This document shows positions 51,403 to 63,340 of a stretch of DNA of 64,000 bases, in pieces. The translations under genes were made by a program, and so were the position numbers. Position 1 is the stretch's first letter. Each line of letters opens with the position of its first letter. Source of the stretch: Motacilla alba alba (taxonomy: Eukaryota > Chordata > Aves > Passeriformes > Motacillidae); contig NC_052026.1 of the NCBI RefSeq assembly GCF_015832195.1, positions 9,717,619 to 9,781,618 on the forward strand. The letters run 5' to 3'. The notes under the pieces were generated by a model. The model ran no database searches, had not been told where the DNA came from, and saw nothing but the letters and a program-made list of their open reading frames with translations.

Positions 51403-52390
51403 CAGCTGGGACAAACCTGCAGTACATGGACCACTCCTAATGTTTTGGGAGAATTCATTTTTTGAGCGAAGCCCAGGGTCATCTTAATTTTTAAAGAGAC
51501 ACAGGACTTCCTCAAATGAAAAGTATTTACTCTGAATCAGTTAGGCAAACAAAAATTAGTGTTAAAGACTGAACTGAATTCTTAGACTTCCAGTCTCCAA
51601 GACTAGGACAACAGAAAGCAATCAAATGAGCTTCACTTCTATGCACAGTGGTTTCCACCTTTGGATTTTCAGTAAAGCAATACATGGTTTACAAGTAATA
51701 GAAAGTAATCTAATTGAAGAAGGAAATTTGAAAAAATTGTTAAAATTCATGCATATTTCTGGAATAATCAAATACATGACTAAGTAGCTATTAAAGTTGA
51801 TTTAACAGGGTTAATTTAGGGTTTAAAAGGCAGCAGACACCTTGTGACACCAGCAGAAGTGTTGCATTGCAACTGAAGAGCAAGAAAAAGGGATTTACTT
51901 CTCCAAAATTTGCCTTGGATCTTACAGATAAACAGGTTCTTCTGTTCACAAGTTGACAAACTTTGCTCAGTGTCTGTGAGAAACAAACAAGAACATAGCA
52001 CTGCAGCCTATTTCTGTGCCACGAAACATTTCCTTGCATCTTTCCAAGTGAGATATATTTTTATCTTCTGTCCCTCCTTTTTCCTCACTCCACCCCTTCC
52101 ATCAGGCTCTATCCTGGTAACAGAGCAAGCCCAGCAGATTTATGTATTTGCTTTGTTTTTAACATTCAAACTCCCCTTTTCAACATCCTTTGAGTCAGGG
52201 CTGTGTGAAGTCTGATGAAGTTAAAGTCCTAGATCAGCTTAGTGTTAAGGGATGCAAAGGTAAACCTCAAACATACATACAAAAACAATTGATGAAAATA
52301 CTCATCTTCAGCTTAAAATTAGAGACTCAGCAACCTTTTTATGCATCTAAAAGGAAACTGATGCCTTGTTTTGGTGGCAGCATTTGGTGC

Positions 52391-52412
52391 AAGAAAGAAA
52401 TTTTTCTTTCTT
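52391..52412. other. Short palindrome
   Basis: AAGAAAGAAA at 52,391-52,400 and TTTCTTTCTT at 52,403-52,412 are exact reverse complements separated by TT. It is purine-rich on one arm and pyrimidine-rich on the other, so chance or slippage is a reasonable origin. Confidence 0.85.
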
Positions 52413-54429
52413 CCGAGTGTAATTGGAGGGAAGAAGGCTGCACAAGGAAACGTGGACTACTTTCTAACAGACATTTGCACAGGCTCAGTGTTTCCAGCTT
52501 TCAAGATAAACCTCTCGACTTTGCTTTGACATTAATTTCTGATAAATGCCTCAGGTTTACCTTGGCATTTAACAAAGCAGCAGGAGACCATTATCCTGTG
52601 ACAACGCTCTATTCCACTGATACTATCTCTTAATTGGAGAAAATTTCTCTTCATCTGAGAATGTTTGGCAAGGTTCCCCATAAAAAACTATGGTATATCT
52701 AAGTTGTTAGCTTTAATAAGATAGGGAATAAAATACCCAGAGCAGATGTAAATCAAATCTTTCCTATCAAGTTGCAAAAAAACAAGCCCATTGTTGCAGA
52801 CACCACTGTGAACCCCAGCTTTTAATTATTTATACGAACTATTTACATGATAGGATACTTGAAGGATGGTCACTGCTATAGATAATAATGCAGCTCATTT
52901 GTAAAACAGAGCAAGTGGGAACCAACGTCAATTGTCAGAACAGCAGAAATTATTTTAATTGCTTTTGCACATAAGTGACAACAGTAGCCTCACTGTCATA
53001 AACAGAAGCTGACACACAACTCGGAGAAAAAAAATAGAACTAAAACAGTTGACTTCTATTTGCAAGAGATTTATAGACACCATCTCCCAGGTTCTGCCAT
53101 TAATCTGCTTTGTGTCCACTTGGTTCTCAGCTAAGAACTTAATAATGTCCTTAACCTCTACACTTGTCCCAGGCCCATGAAAGCCAACTGCCCTCTTGGT
53201 GGGAATAAGTTCAGGGCCAGTGTGGGTGTCTGTGCCCATTCAGTGCTACTGGCCTCTGGAGGGATGATGGAAGCCTTCATTCACAGGTTTGATTGCACTG
53301 CTATTTCTCCCCTCCTGCTCAAATAGCTGACCCATATGTAAATGCAATAACCAATATAATACCTTGTACAATATTAACCTTCTGCTCAGTCCAGCCCAAT
53401 ATTTCACTGCCTCAGTTCTGTATTTTGGAATCCCCTTGGCATCAGGTAATATACATGGCTTTTATCCACTGCTGTCATCTGCAGAATACAATCCCTTCAT
53501 ATACAACAGCTTGAAAGACATTTGTGTTATTCAGGTCTCAAACCTTTCTGCTGCAGTTCATCATCATCTTATTCCACCTGCCTGAAATGTGATGCTGATG
53601 ATGTTTCCTCAGGTGTGCCTCATCTCAAAGTCTCATTATCAAGCCCTTTTCCCCTACCACGCCCACCAGAAAAAAAAAAATTGCTACCAAAAGTACAAAA
53701 ATAAACTAACACCTTGGCTAAATTAATAAATATTCCACTAGTGACTCCCTAACATGAAAAATTCCATGCTGTTGTCCCTTCCTGGCTCACCCTTCATTTC
53801 TTCTACTAATCCAAATCTTCTCCAGGTTAACTATTTCCCAAGGAGTAGTTTATCAAATGGTTTACTGAAATCCAGAAAATTTGATCTACTGCCTCTCTAT
53901 TGTCCAGATTATAATTTATCTTCAAGAGCAGCCTCTCTCATTCCATTAAGCAAATGTGATTTTATCAATCTCTTAAGCAAAGCAGGGCTTCTTATTTAAG
54001 TTATGCTCTTCCATAATGAAAAAAAAACCACATTTCAAGAAATAATACCAATAAATTTGTGATAATTACATACCTGCTGATCAAGAACTGCATCAAGGGC
54101 TGCATCACACCTTAGGCTGGGTTTTGGCTAAATATAATAAACTTTTAATTTCTCAAAGTCCAAGCCAAATTTCAGTCTGGTAAAGAAAAGAAAACAAACA
54201 TGCCACAACAACCAATTCAATCATTAATAAAATTGATTATTTTCCAATCTTATTCCCTTTTTTTTTTTAATTAACCTCACTTTTCCTTTTCCTCTGAACT
54301 TCACTTGGAGACAGAAAGATTTTTAGTAGACAAACACGCAATGGATAGTTGGGACAATGCATAAATGCCCCAAGGACAACTGACCTTGGCCTAAGGACAA
54401 TATTCTGTTGTGAAATGATAATACTTTTT

Positions 54430-54785
54430 GCTCACGTTGTGCACCAAGTTGCACCAACTATCTACAGAGAACCAGCCTTTGGTTCCCCAAATTGGCCCCA
54501 TTTGTCGGGTTTGGATGAATCAGCAGGAAAAGCTCTGCCATCCTCTTCCACTGCAGCAACAAGCCCCCCTGCCCGTTCCCTTCTGTCACTAACTCCACTG
54601 CCCTCTGGGAATGCCAGGGAGGAATGCAAGGCACCGCAGATGCTGCCCAGCTGCGTGTGCTCACTGCAGCTCCCCTCCTGGTCTGCAAGGGAAAGCAACT
54701 CCACGCGCGGCCTCACATGCAGAAGCAGTGACACTGAGAATAGAATAGGCTGCTCTGTTTCCTCTGTGGCAGGGACAAGTAGTGC
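54430..54785. other. GC- and CpG-richer island with the longest open frame
   Basis: Eight CpGs lie between 54,435 and 54,709, three of them together in CACGCGCGG at 54,703-54,711; the average in this window is far lower. The longest open frame of the window (54,349-54,864 on +, 171 codons) crosses it, with two opposing frames of 76 and 90 codons. The + translation is Ser/Thr/Ala-rich in its middle, has many cysteines and no recognisable domain. Candidates are a weak CpG-island promoter, a first exon of a non-coding RNA, or a relatively young repeat insertion not yet depleted of CpG. I cannot choose between them. Confidence 0.4.
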
Positions 54786-54864
54786 ACAAATGGAAGTGAA
54801 AACAGGAATGAGAATATGGAATAGACAGCCTCCTACAACCTGTTACAGACAATACAGGCCTTGA

Positions 54865-56399
54865 AGTAAGTGATCTGCCTGGATGAGGGACATTTTTAAA
54901 TAGCATGGCTCACACAGCCATCAAACTGCCCTGCACATACATTTGCTGCTCTTCCTTACCATCTGCCCCTGGAGGACTTTGTAAAAACTACCTTAGTAAA
55001 TAAAGGGGTCAAACTTCTGTTCTCCTGTGTCATTTTCCCTCAGTCCTCCAGTCTCATCCTTTCTAAACAGAGTTCCTTCTTACAAACAGGATCATTAAAA
55101 TGCTTTGAGTCTGTTGTTCATGTAGCATCTCAATGAATTAGACTGTAAAACAGGGGAGGGATGATGAATATCCTGCTTCCATTTGCTGCTTAATTCACTT
55201 AGTATTACTCTCTTGGCCATACTTTATAATACAACATTTAGTAATATCTATACCCTTTAGTGTGTAAAGTACTGCTAGCCTGAGAATGCCATGGATATGG
55301 TATTTTATAATGAATGAACTGTATTCACAGCCAGAGTCTCAAAAATACCATTTCTGTATTTCAGCAACATTTAACAATCTGTTTTACATTTCAACAATGT
55401 TAAAAATTCAAACTATGCTGTGCTTACAGGACTTAGCTTTTTTTTTTTTTTTTTGAGTGGTTTTGGTTGGTTTGGTTTTTGTTGTTTGGCTTTTTTTTTT
55501 TTTTTTTTGAGGAGCTAAATTCTTGCAAGTCTCTAACCCCTAAAACACTTCATTCACTGTCAATTTATAAGCATTTAAGTTTTTGATATTACTAGTGTTG
55601 AGAAACATAACTTAAATATAAACCATATAAATCCATGCTGCCAGTGTAGTCATATGCAGCACAAACATCTTATCTAGACCAAAGTTTGTCGACTTAGCAC
55701 ATTGTACTTGATGCTGTGTGTCACCTGTCTCTTGTTTGTCTATAGATTAACACAAAAATGTCATTGCAAACTAAGTGAATAGGGCATAGACTAAGCACCT
55801 GCCACTTTTAAAACTCTTTAGAAGACTCTCTTGTTTATTTTGTAAGCACCCAGGGGTGCAGTTAAATAACTGCATTGAAACAAACAATACTGGTGATTAT
55901 TAAGGAGGCTTTTCACATGAAAATTCACTTCAGAAAAAAAAAATGTTTTGCAGATGTAGAGAAGAAAACTGTATCACTAAGAACCACTCAAAATACTTTG
56001 GTGGACCAAAACACCTTTATTTTTCTCTTGGCAATCTGCCAAGTTCACTGTCGTTTGAAAAGAATTCTATAGCTGGAGGCTAAAGCAGAAACTGCAATGA
56101 TTTAAAAGAGAATTGGCTACAGTAGGAATGATAAAGCACCATATCGTTAAAATGCAACTGGCATCTTAGCCTCCCTACAGCTCTTGAAAATGTGCTTACT
56201 CCTCAACTATTTACCAAGAAAGGAACAGAAACAATTGAAATCCCACAATATAGAGAAGTGTTAAAGAACTTAGAAAATAAGTACATGCAGAATTATTTGC
56301 TGGTGGAACAGATAAAATAACGATGCATTATACATGTCCAGATTGCAAAGAAAAGCATAGAAAAATACACAGCTGAATTTAGTTTTCTATTCATTTATC
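54865..56399. other. AT-rich non-coding stretch, no gene seen
   Basis: No gene found. The main feature is the T/G tract at 55.44-55.51 kb, listed separately. Confidence 0.68.
55438..55509 (+). repeat. T17 and T18 runs flanking a G/T core
   Basis: A run of 17 T followed by GAG, a G/T core of TTTTGGTT and TTTGTTG words, and then a second run of 18 T followed by GAG. On the minus strand these are two A tails bracketing an A/C core. The structure may be a duplicated homopolymer or two successive retroposon tails. Confidence 0.88.
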
Positions 56400-57080
56400 T
56401 CAATTAAACATATAGCAAGTGAATTAATAATGAACGTCCACTTATATTTAGAAAATTAAAGCTGGTTCAGTTGCAGCTTGCAGACTAAACATTTAAATGT
56501 TGTAGAACTGATAATATTTACGTTTTAATGCTTGGAGAATCATCAACTGCTTGGGAAATTAGATTTAGAAAGTCCGTGCATCAAAGCCTTGTGTAGTGGT
56601 CTTCTCTGGAAAGCTGTTTTGCAAGACTATGACTGTGATAGAAAATAGCTATAGCTTCACAGAGAAGGAAGAGTTCAGAAAGGCCTTCAGCAGTTTCAGA
56701 TAACAGAATTTGTTATTCAGATGTTGCTTACTCTAACAAGATAATAATATGCAGGCTTGAGTCAGAAAACTGCGCAACTGTGTTTTCAGGTTCGCAGGGA
56801 AGAATTTATTTACAGCTAGATGTTTAACTTGCAAACTCTGTTGGTAAGATTTTCCTCACAAAATCCAGTCTGACAGATTTCATTTGTTCGAGAACTGTGT
56901 CCAGTTTTACAATTAAATGGAGCTGCTTCACTCAGCATTTATAAATGACATCAGATGCCATAGCAACATGATTACAAGTTTCCATCAATTTGTAGAGCTG
57001 AGTAAATAATTATCAGTGAATAATTAACTAAACAAAATTAGCCTCTTTCTCTGCTTCCAGCATGTCCTCAAGCAGATTGT
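56400..57080. promoter_or_regulatory. Candidate conserved non-coding element
   Basis: The longest block of complex AT-rich DNA in the window. It contains CTCAATTAAAC, GAATTAATAATGAACGTCC, GAAATTAGATTTAG, CAATTAAATGGAGCTGC, GCCATAGCAAC (an RFX-like half-site at 56,957-56,967), GTAAATAATTATC and GAATAATTAACTAAAC. Homeodomain-type cores are frequent in both orientations and there are no simple repeats over 600 bases. I rate this the best enhancer candidate of the window, though without alignment it remains inference. Confidence 0.42.
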
Positions 57081-57233
57081 ATTTTCTCAAATGTATTCCT
57101 TATTTAAACCACATGGAAGCACTCCAGACCCCACAGAACCACATCTTCAATATGCTGTAAGTCTATATGAGGTACATGAGGTACTAGAAGATATATAGAG
57201 GACTTCCCATGGGAAGGGAAAACCAGAGGAGGA

Positions 57234-57298
57234 GGAAAAAACCCCCAAAAAACAACAAAAACAAAACAAAACAAAAAAAAAAAAACTGAAGGGGGGAT
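57234..57298 (+). repeat. A/C-rich low-complexity tract
   Basis: GGAAAAAACCCCC followed by AACAAC, repeated ACAAA units and 13 A, then ACTGAAGGGGGG. It directly follows a purine-rich stretch (GGGAAGGGAAAACCAGAGGA). Confidence 0.88.
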
Positions 57299-58415
57299 TG
57301 TGATCTATATACTTAAGTACTTCTACATTTTCATTTGTTCAGGTCTAAATATATAGGCATCCTACACACAAATAACTCTTAAGTATAAAAAATTGTGCAC
57401 AACACTTTAATAAGAAGTCACCAAACAATATTTTCAGAGAAGGCTTCTGGCAAGAGTCTCATGTCCAATGGGATAATAGCAGCACTTAGATGCTTAATTT
57501 AAAACCCCCCATCCTAATCGAAAGGAAAGCATGTGCCACAGTTCTTGCCACATCTTGCAAAAATGCTCCCCCAAATCAGCCAGACCATATTTCCAGTACT
57601 AGAAGCCCAAAAAGCTATCACTTTCTTTGTCATAGGGCCACAAAGCAGAAGCCTGGCTGCTAGTAAAATATTTGTCACCTCACAAATCCAAGACCAGAAA
57701 TACTTTACAGAATAAAGTCCTGCAGGGCAGGAAGAGGTTGAAAGTTTTAGGTCTGTCAACTGCACAGGCCAGTTCTTGTTTCTTATAAACATTTCACTTG
57801 GGCTCTAGAAGCACAGAGACAGCACAGAAGAGAGACAAGAGGCCTTTCTTTCTTTACAAGAAATGCACTAGTCACAGAGTGAAGGCAAAAAAAAACCCTT
57901 GTTAGAAGAAAAAGATGCAGAAGGAAAGGCTTTCTTGACAGGGAAAAAAAGATAAAGGTAAAGCTACACAAAATAAAAGTGTTACAAATTCTTAAGTCTA
58001 AGTAAAGCTATTATAGCACATAATAGTGGTCATAAGTGTAATTCAGCTCAAAAGGGAGCAAACACTGTAGTCTGGACAAATGTCATCATTAAGCCTGGCA
58101 AATCCAAGAACAAGGTTTAGCTTTTCATGTTTGCATTGCAAACCTATGTGTCACACTGGATCTGTTTCCGCTGAAGCTGAGTGACTGCTGGGGAACCTTT
58201 CTCAGCTGAAACAGAAGAGTTACACTTTGAAATTCAAAGGAAACAGTTCACAGTTTTGCTGGGAAACAATCCATGGCCATGTTTCTTACAGCGGGGAATG
58301 AATTTGGTGTCTCTCCTACTCAAGTCTTCTAGGCTGGTCAGAAAGCAAAAAAAAACACAAAACCTTTGTGTACCTGGATTACAACTCGGTTCCACGTGAA
58401 GTTGTCCATTAAAAG

Positions 58416-58471
58416 TGGTGGGGTTTGTGGTGGCATGGGCTTTTTTGTTGTTGTTGTTTTGGGGTTTTTTT
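58416..58471 (+). repeat. G/T-rich low-complexity tract
   Basis: GTGGTGGGGTTTGTGGTGG, then TTTTTTGTTGTTGTTGTTTT and GGGGTTTTTTT. It is the same type as the tracts at 39.9 and 55.4 kb. Confidence 0.85.
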
Positions 58472-59800
58472 ATAGTGGCTGCCCTGGACAGTAACAAAGA
58501 GCACAATGGGTAAAGCCTAGAACAAGCTAAAGCTATAGTAGGTACACTCCAGTGGTACCCAGTGAGCCTCACCTAAATGACTCCTAGCCCTTTTTGAGGT
58601 GGATGCAGTGATCACCATGAGTAATTGGTCAAAGACATCCCAGTGCAGCTTTCTTGGCCAAAGTGTTGCCTCACACTCTTCCATAAATATGCTCTACCAG
58701 GAAACCGGGATGTGCTGATTCCCAATTTGCATTACTGAGACAGAGACTGACCAACTTCCTTGAGGGCAGAAGCAGCTCTCGGCAAAAGCAAGGATATATC
58801 TACGTTTCTGAAGACTTGACTTGCTCCCCGAGAAGCATATTTTTCTTATTAAACCCTCCAATTTCTTTTTTAATGGAAAAATGCCAATATCAAACTGTAA
58901 ACAGACTTGGTTTCACAGATTTCCTGTATCTCTGTCTGGAATCCAATAACAAACTGAGTGCATATTGATATGTATGAAAAATATGAAGATGAGATGATAA
59001 AACATCCACTCTGATTTAATTAGTTTTTTAGCCATTTCTGAAAAGAAAAAAAAAGAGAAATAAAAATGTTGAAACCTTGAGTCAGCTGCTAATGTCACTG
59101 ATATTATTCATCTTCCAAGAGACTTTTAAGCCACTAATGGTGCTAAATTCACTTCTCTGAATTCTGAAAGGAAAAAAATGGAAATGGCAGCCTTCTCCTA
59201 CCATCAGCATTATCCCAAAAAGGTACCTCTAGGCTTGATTTTCTTACCTGGAAACCCCTCCACATTGCTAACTACACAGGTTTGTAGAGCATGTCGAAGG
59301 GTGGTGGATAAAGTCAGCAGAGATTGCAAAATGCAAAAATTGCAATACTTCACTTTTTCTATAAGCCTGGTTCTGCCACCTGATTGTCATGTTGTCTGAC
59401 AGACAAACCTCACTGAAGATTAGCTCTGCCTCATTCAGGATAAGACAGCAGCCATTTGCCAGCTGAGACAGGTAAAGCATGCAAAGATAACAACAGCCCT
59501 TTCACCATCTTTTAACAACACCTACAAACCATGTGACTCCTGCAGCAAACTGGGATGTTCCTTTCTGCCTCTACCTGGATCAGATACTGCAGCCAGGTTT
59601 CCCCTAACAAATAAATCCCATAATAAGCTTTTTATTTTATTTTAAACATCTGTCACCTGGGGACTTTCTGCACAGGCCTGCACCTGGAGCTAGCCCCAGG
59701 GCACATGTACTCAGCTTGGGAGTGGATCAAGGCAGTACCAACCTGCCTTCTCAAGTATCTGTGCTCTTCCTATTTTTTTTTCCCGTGGACAAATGAATCA

Positions 59801-60030
59801 AAACACTTTTCATGTGTCCTAGCAACCTGGAAACCAGACAGCAGAGAGATCTTTGTCTTCGTGGCAAACCAAGAGCTGCACTGAAACGTTCGCTTGCCGC
59901 TGCTCCAGAAGTACGAGCACTGTCCTGCTTGTGGCGCAGAGCTACGTCTGGCAGCTGCTCCTACAACAGCAGTGCTCACTGCTCAGCCACCCCACTCACA
60001 GCTCAGCCACCCCACAAACAACATTGCCAG
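59801..60030. other. CpG cluster with short tandem duplication
   Basis: Seven CpGs fall within 87 bases (59,860-59,946), including AACGTTCGC, GCCGCTG, TACGAG, GGCGCAG and TACGTC. An RFX-like GTCCTAGCAAC lies just upstream at 59,816-59,826, and GCTCAGCCACCCCAC is duplicated at 59,981-59,995 and 60,001-60,015. Open frames of 77 and 99 codons cross it in two phases with no recognisable domain. It could be a small unmethylated regulatory island or the start of an unannotated transcript; no TATA box or clear donor site is visible. Confidence 0.4.
59981..60015. repeat. Two-copy tandem duplication, 20-bp period
   Basis: GCTCAGCCACCCCAC occurs exactly at 59,981-59,995 and 60,001-60,015. A local duplication at the edge of the CpG cluster. 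Confidence 0.92.
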
Positions 60031-60823
60031 GGAAAGATACGTTGACTCACATTAACATAATATTTATTCGTCCTTGTTTTTTTCCCTTCCTTGCTCCCCA
60101 TGCCAAAAAGCTACATTTGCACATAACATCTCTTTATGCTGTTATGGTTTAATGCCTTGTAACTACAGCAGTTAGGTTTGAACAGAAAGTGGTGAGCAAA
60201 TATAAGTACAACAGTCAAACATGTTACAGGTGTTAGTGACACTTTCCACCAAATAAAACTTTGGCTTTCTTAAATTCTGACACAGTTCAGAACATATTTA
60301 TCACAATGGACATCACGAGCCCTTTTTCTTTAACCATGAAGCGTGATTAAGGATCAGCACATGACTCAGAAGATTTCAGGTTTTTAGGTATGATGCATAT
60401 TTAGTTTCTGAGGAAAGAAGACCTGATTTCAGCTGATCCAAGCTAGAGTCAGCTCTTCAGTTTGAGTGGGCTTTGGATTGAGTCATCCTCTTCTGTACAA
60501 GAAGAAAACAAGATTTGTTTTCTCAAAAGAGAAAACTCTGGACTAACAGAATCATGTAATACCCAAATAAATATTTGTTACTCTTGTCAAAAGAACCACC
60601 ATAGAAAACACCAAAGAGCCATACATGGTAGAACACAGAAATCAGAATTACAAAAGGGTGCATGGCAAAAAGCACTTAAGGAAAAGAATGAGACAGATGT
60701 TTTGGGGAGAAGCTCTCTTTGCACATCTGTAAGTTTGAGACCTTAACCACATGTTTGGATCTCATTTTTTTGTGTTATTATGTGCTTATCTGTAAATTTT
60801 GTGCACTAACACATCCCCAAGAA

Positions 60824-60875
60824 AATAATATGAATTAATGAATTGATAATTCACATCAATAATATGAATTATCAA
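60824..60875. repeat. AT-rich direct repeat with hairpin
   Basis: AATAATATGAATTA occurs at 60,824-60,837 and 60,858-60,871. Within the same stretch TTGATAATTC (60,843-60,852) and GAATTATCAA (60,866-60,875) are perfect reverse complements with a 13-base loop. The low complexity of the region makes both less surprising. Confidence 0.8.
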
Positions 60876-63322
60876 AAACATATAATAATTTAATATTTCA
60901 CTGCAACAGAGGATCCACAGAACCTGATTGGGACACAAATACCTCATGGCATCAGAAATGAGCATTCTGATATTATCTGGTCTGTTTACAAGTACCCCTT
61001 TAAAAAGGTCAGTGACAAGAAGTTGGAGGTATGATAAGTTAAAGAGATATTTTCACTTTGTGTGCCCTACAATAAAAATAAAGCATAATTTCAAAATGTA
61101 AGGTAGGTTCTGGAATATTGTATCTTTTTAGGTGTCTGTAGGGAATACAGCTAAGATAAATATAATTGGATTTTACCATGGGTCCTCAAAGCAAGCCTGA
61201 AACCAGTGATAAAAAAGTACATTCTACAAAGACAGCTTAACTGTGAGCATATTGGCCAGTATAACATCTGAAATCTAAATGTGTCATTGCAGATTGAGTC
61301 ATTTTATATCTCCACTTAGGTGTTAAAAAACAGTGCACACAAACACACAACTGTGGGAACTGAAGGCGGGTGGTGGGCAGAGAGAAGCAAAGCAGCATCA
61401 CACTCAGAATAAGCCCCAGTGATTCAGAAACAGAACCTGACCTCTGCATTCACCTCCCCTTGGCATCTGAAAAAACAATAGATGGGACAGGTTAGGAAGA
61501 CAACTTAATCATTCTTACACATCTGAAAATATTGGAAAATAATTTTCTGTCATCTGGAAGCACTATAGAAACACATGCAGAGAAACAAAGAGATAATAAC
61601 AGGCCTTTGTTACATGTTAAGCACTTTTAAAAAATAATTTCTCATTAGACATCAGATAAATGAAACTGCTGGCTAAAAAACAGAGTCAGGAATATATGAC
61701 TGACACAGAACTTCTGAACGATGTTTGACAAGTCCCTTGACCTTTCTCAATCTTAATTTACCCATTCATGATGTGAGACCAGTGATATTTAGCTGCCTAA
61801 CAGGAGTTATAACCTGCAATAACAAGCTTATTTGATACTCAATAAAGACTCCAGGATCTGTGAATGGTAGATGCTAAGATTTCACTGGGCTCTATTAGGT
61901 CTCAACACTTTCCTTTCAAGTCCTCCTCTTACTGGAAGAGATGACCAAAAAGCCCACCAAGAGATGTTGCTGGAGTTCCTAAGCAGGAGAAGCGCAGTTC
62001 CTGGGATAAGCTCTACAGGACATCAGGGCAAAGACACTGCTGAAACCTCCTTCCATTTCCACCCCCACTCCCCTTTTCAGGGTACATTAAGTTTTCTTCA
62101 AATAACTCCATAAGGCATTTTCCTTACTCACTAGACCAACATGGTTCACTAGACAAATGTAGTTTGTCATTTGTGCTGGACTCTTGTTTATATCCCTTGG
62201 AAAAAATTGTTCTAGTCCTCCTTGGTGCAAGTTATTTTTTCATCTACCCTTTTGACTTTCAGGAAGAGCTACTAGACTCCTAGGAATTAAGATTAAAGCC
62301 CTCTTCACTCCTCAGGACTTCAAAGGGAGGACTAGCTCACATTCCCATATACCCTTTAACCCTGTGAGCACCTCACAATGACAACTACATTTGCCTCATA
62401 ATCAAGAAATATCAGTATTAAATTCTAAAAATAGCCCTCACCAGCTCTTTGGTGAGCAGGACTCTGGACAACAGAACAAACATCACATGAGAGAACTGGC
62501 AACAGAGCTGTGTTGGCTGAAGTGGCTGGTTCTAGCCAGACAGCATTCTCCATCTCAGTGCCCTGCCTTGCTGTGATTATTTTACACTTTTTCTCAAACT
62601 GATCTCTAGCTGCTCCTGCTTCAGATACTGACAAAACCTGTCCTGGGGAGAGGACTGTTCATTCTATAGTCAGCTATTTGTTGAGACACTTGATGTCATG
62701 AAGTTGAAGACTCCCCTATACCAGTGCCTAGGAACACTCAGAGGTAGCCTGGAAGAGCAGAATGCCTCAGAGATCCCACAGGGTTTTCACTTCTACATCT
62801 CAGTTTAAATAATGCCTTCCTATTTGGCTGATCTAGTTCCTTCCCAGGATTGAGTTTCAAATGTTTTAAGGTTTAAAGAAAGCCACTAGACCAAACTGTA
62901 AAACTAAGGCTCACCTTTTTGAGTCCTCTCTGGCAGACATTCACAATTATTCCCATGATCTCTGCATCACTAGGCCATGAAGGTTGAGGGGAAGGCTTGG
63001 AAAAATCGACACACCTTTAGAGACCTCAGTACAGCTTTTGAGGGGTTAATGAGGTCACCTCTAAGGAATCCATCATTCTCATTGTCCACTCACATATGCT
63101 AGAACAAAGCAAGGGTAGCACCACTAAATTCATTTAGTACCACTGTGTGCTGTAAACTATTGTCACCTAAACAGCTTTTTCTGGAAGAAAAAAAGACAGC
63201 AAAAATTCACTAGAGAAAAGGAATACATTCTCATTCTACTGAGTCAGATGAAGATCAAAATATAAAGTGACAGTTCAATTTAGTTTAGATCCTATAGCTA
63301 AATAAATATATAACAGAGTCAC

Positions 63323-63340
63323 TTATTTATTTATTTAATA
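63323..63340 (+). repeat. (TTTA)n microsatellite
   Basis: Four TTTA units in a row. A short simple repeat. Confidence 0.85.

Larger units (their letters stand above)
50831..54340. other. AT-rich non-coding stretch, no gene seen
   Basis: No recognisable gene. The longest open frame (52,190-52,633 on +, 147 codons) is Lys/Ser/Leu-rich with no domain or flanking splice evidence. A G/T-rich tract lies at 51.29-51.40 and a perfect palindrome at 52.39 kb. Confidence 0.68.
57081..59800. other. AT-rich non-coding stretch, no gene seen
   Basis: No recognisable gene; the longest open frame is 112 codons (minus strand, 58,234-58,572) and crosses a low-complexity tract. An A/C tract at 57.23-57.30 and a G/T tract at 58.42-58.47 kb are listed separately. 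Confidence 0.68.

Noticed and set aside
52190..52633. 147-codon open frame on the plus strand
   Set aside because: Composition looks random, with no domain and no flanking splice or promoter signals.
60824..60875. Hairpin as a microRNA precursor
   Set aside because: The stem is only ten base pairs and almost entirely A/T; a precursor needs a stem of about 25-30 pairs.
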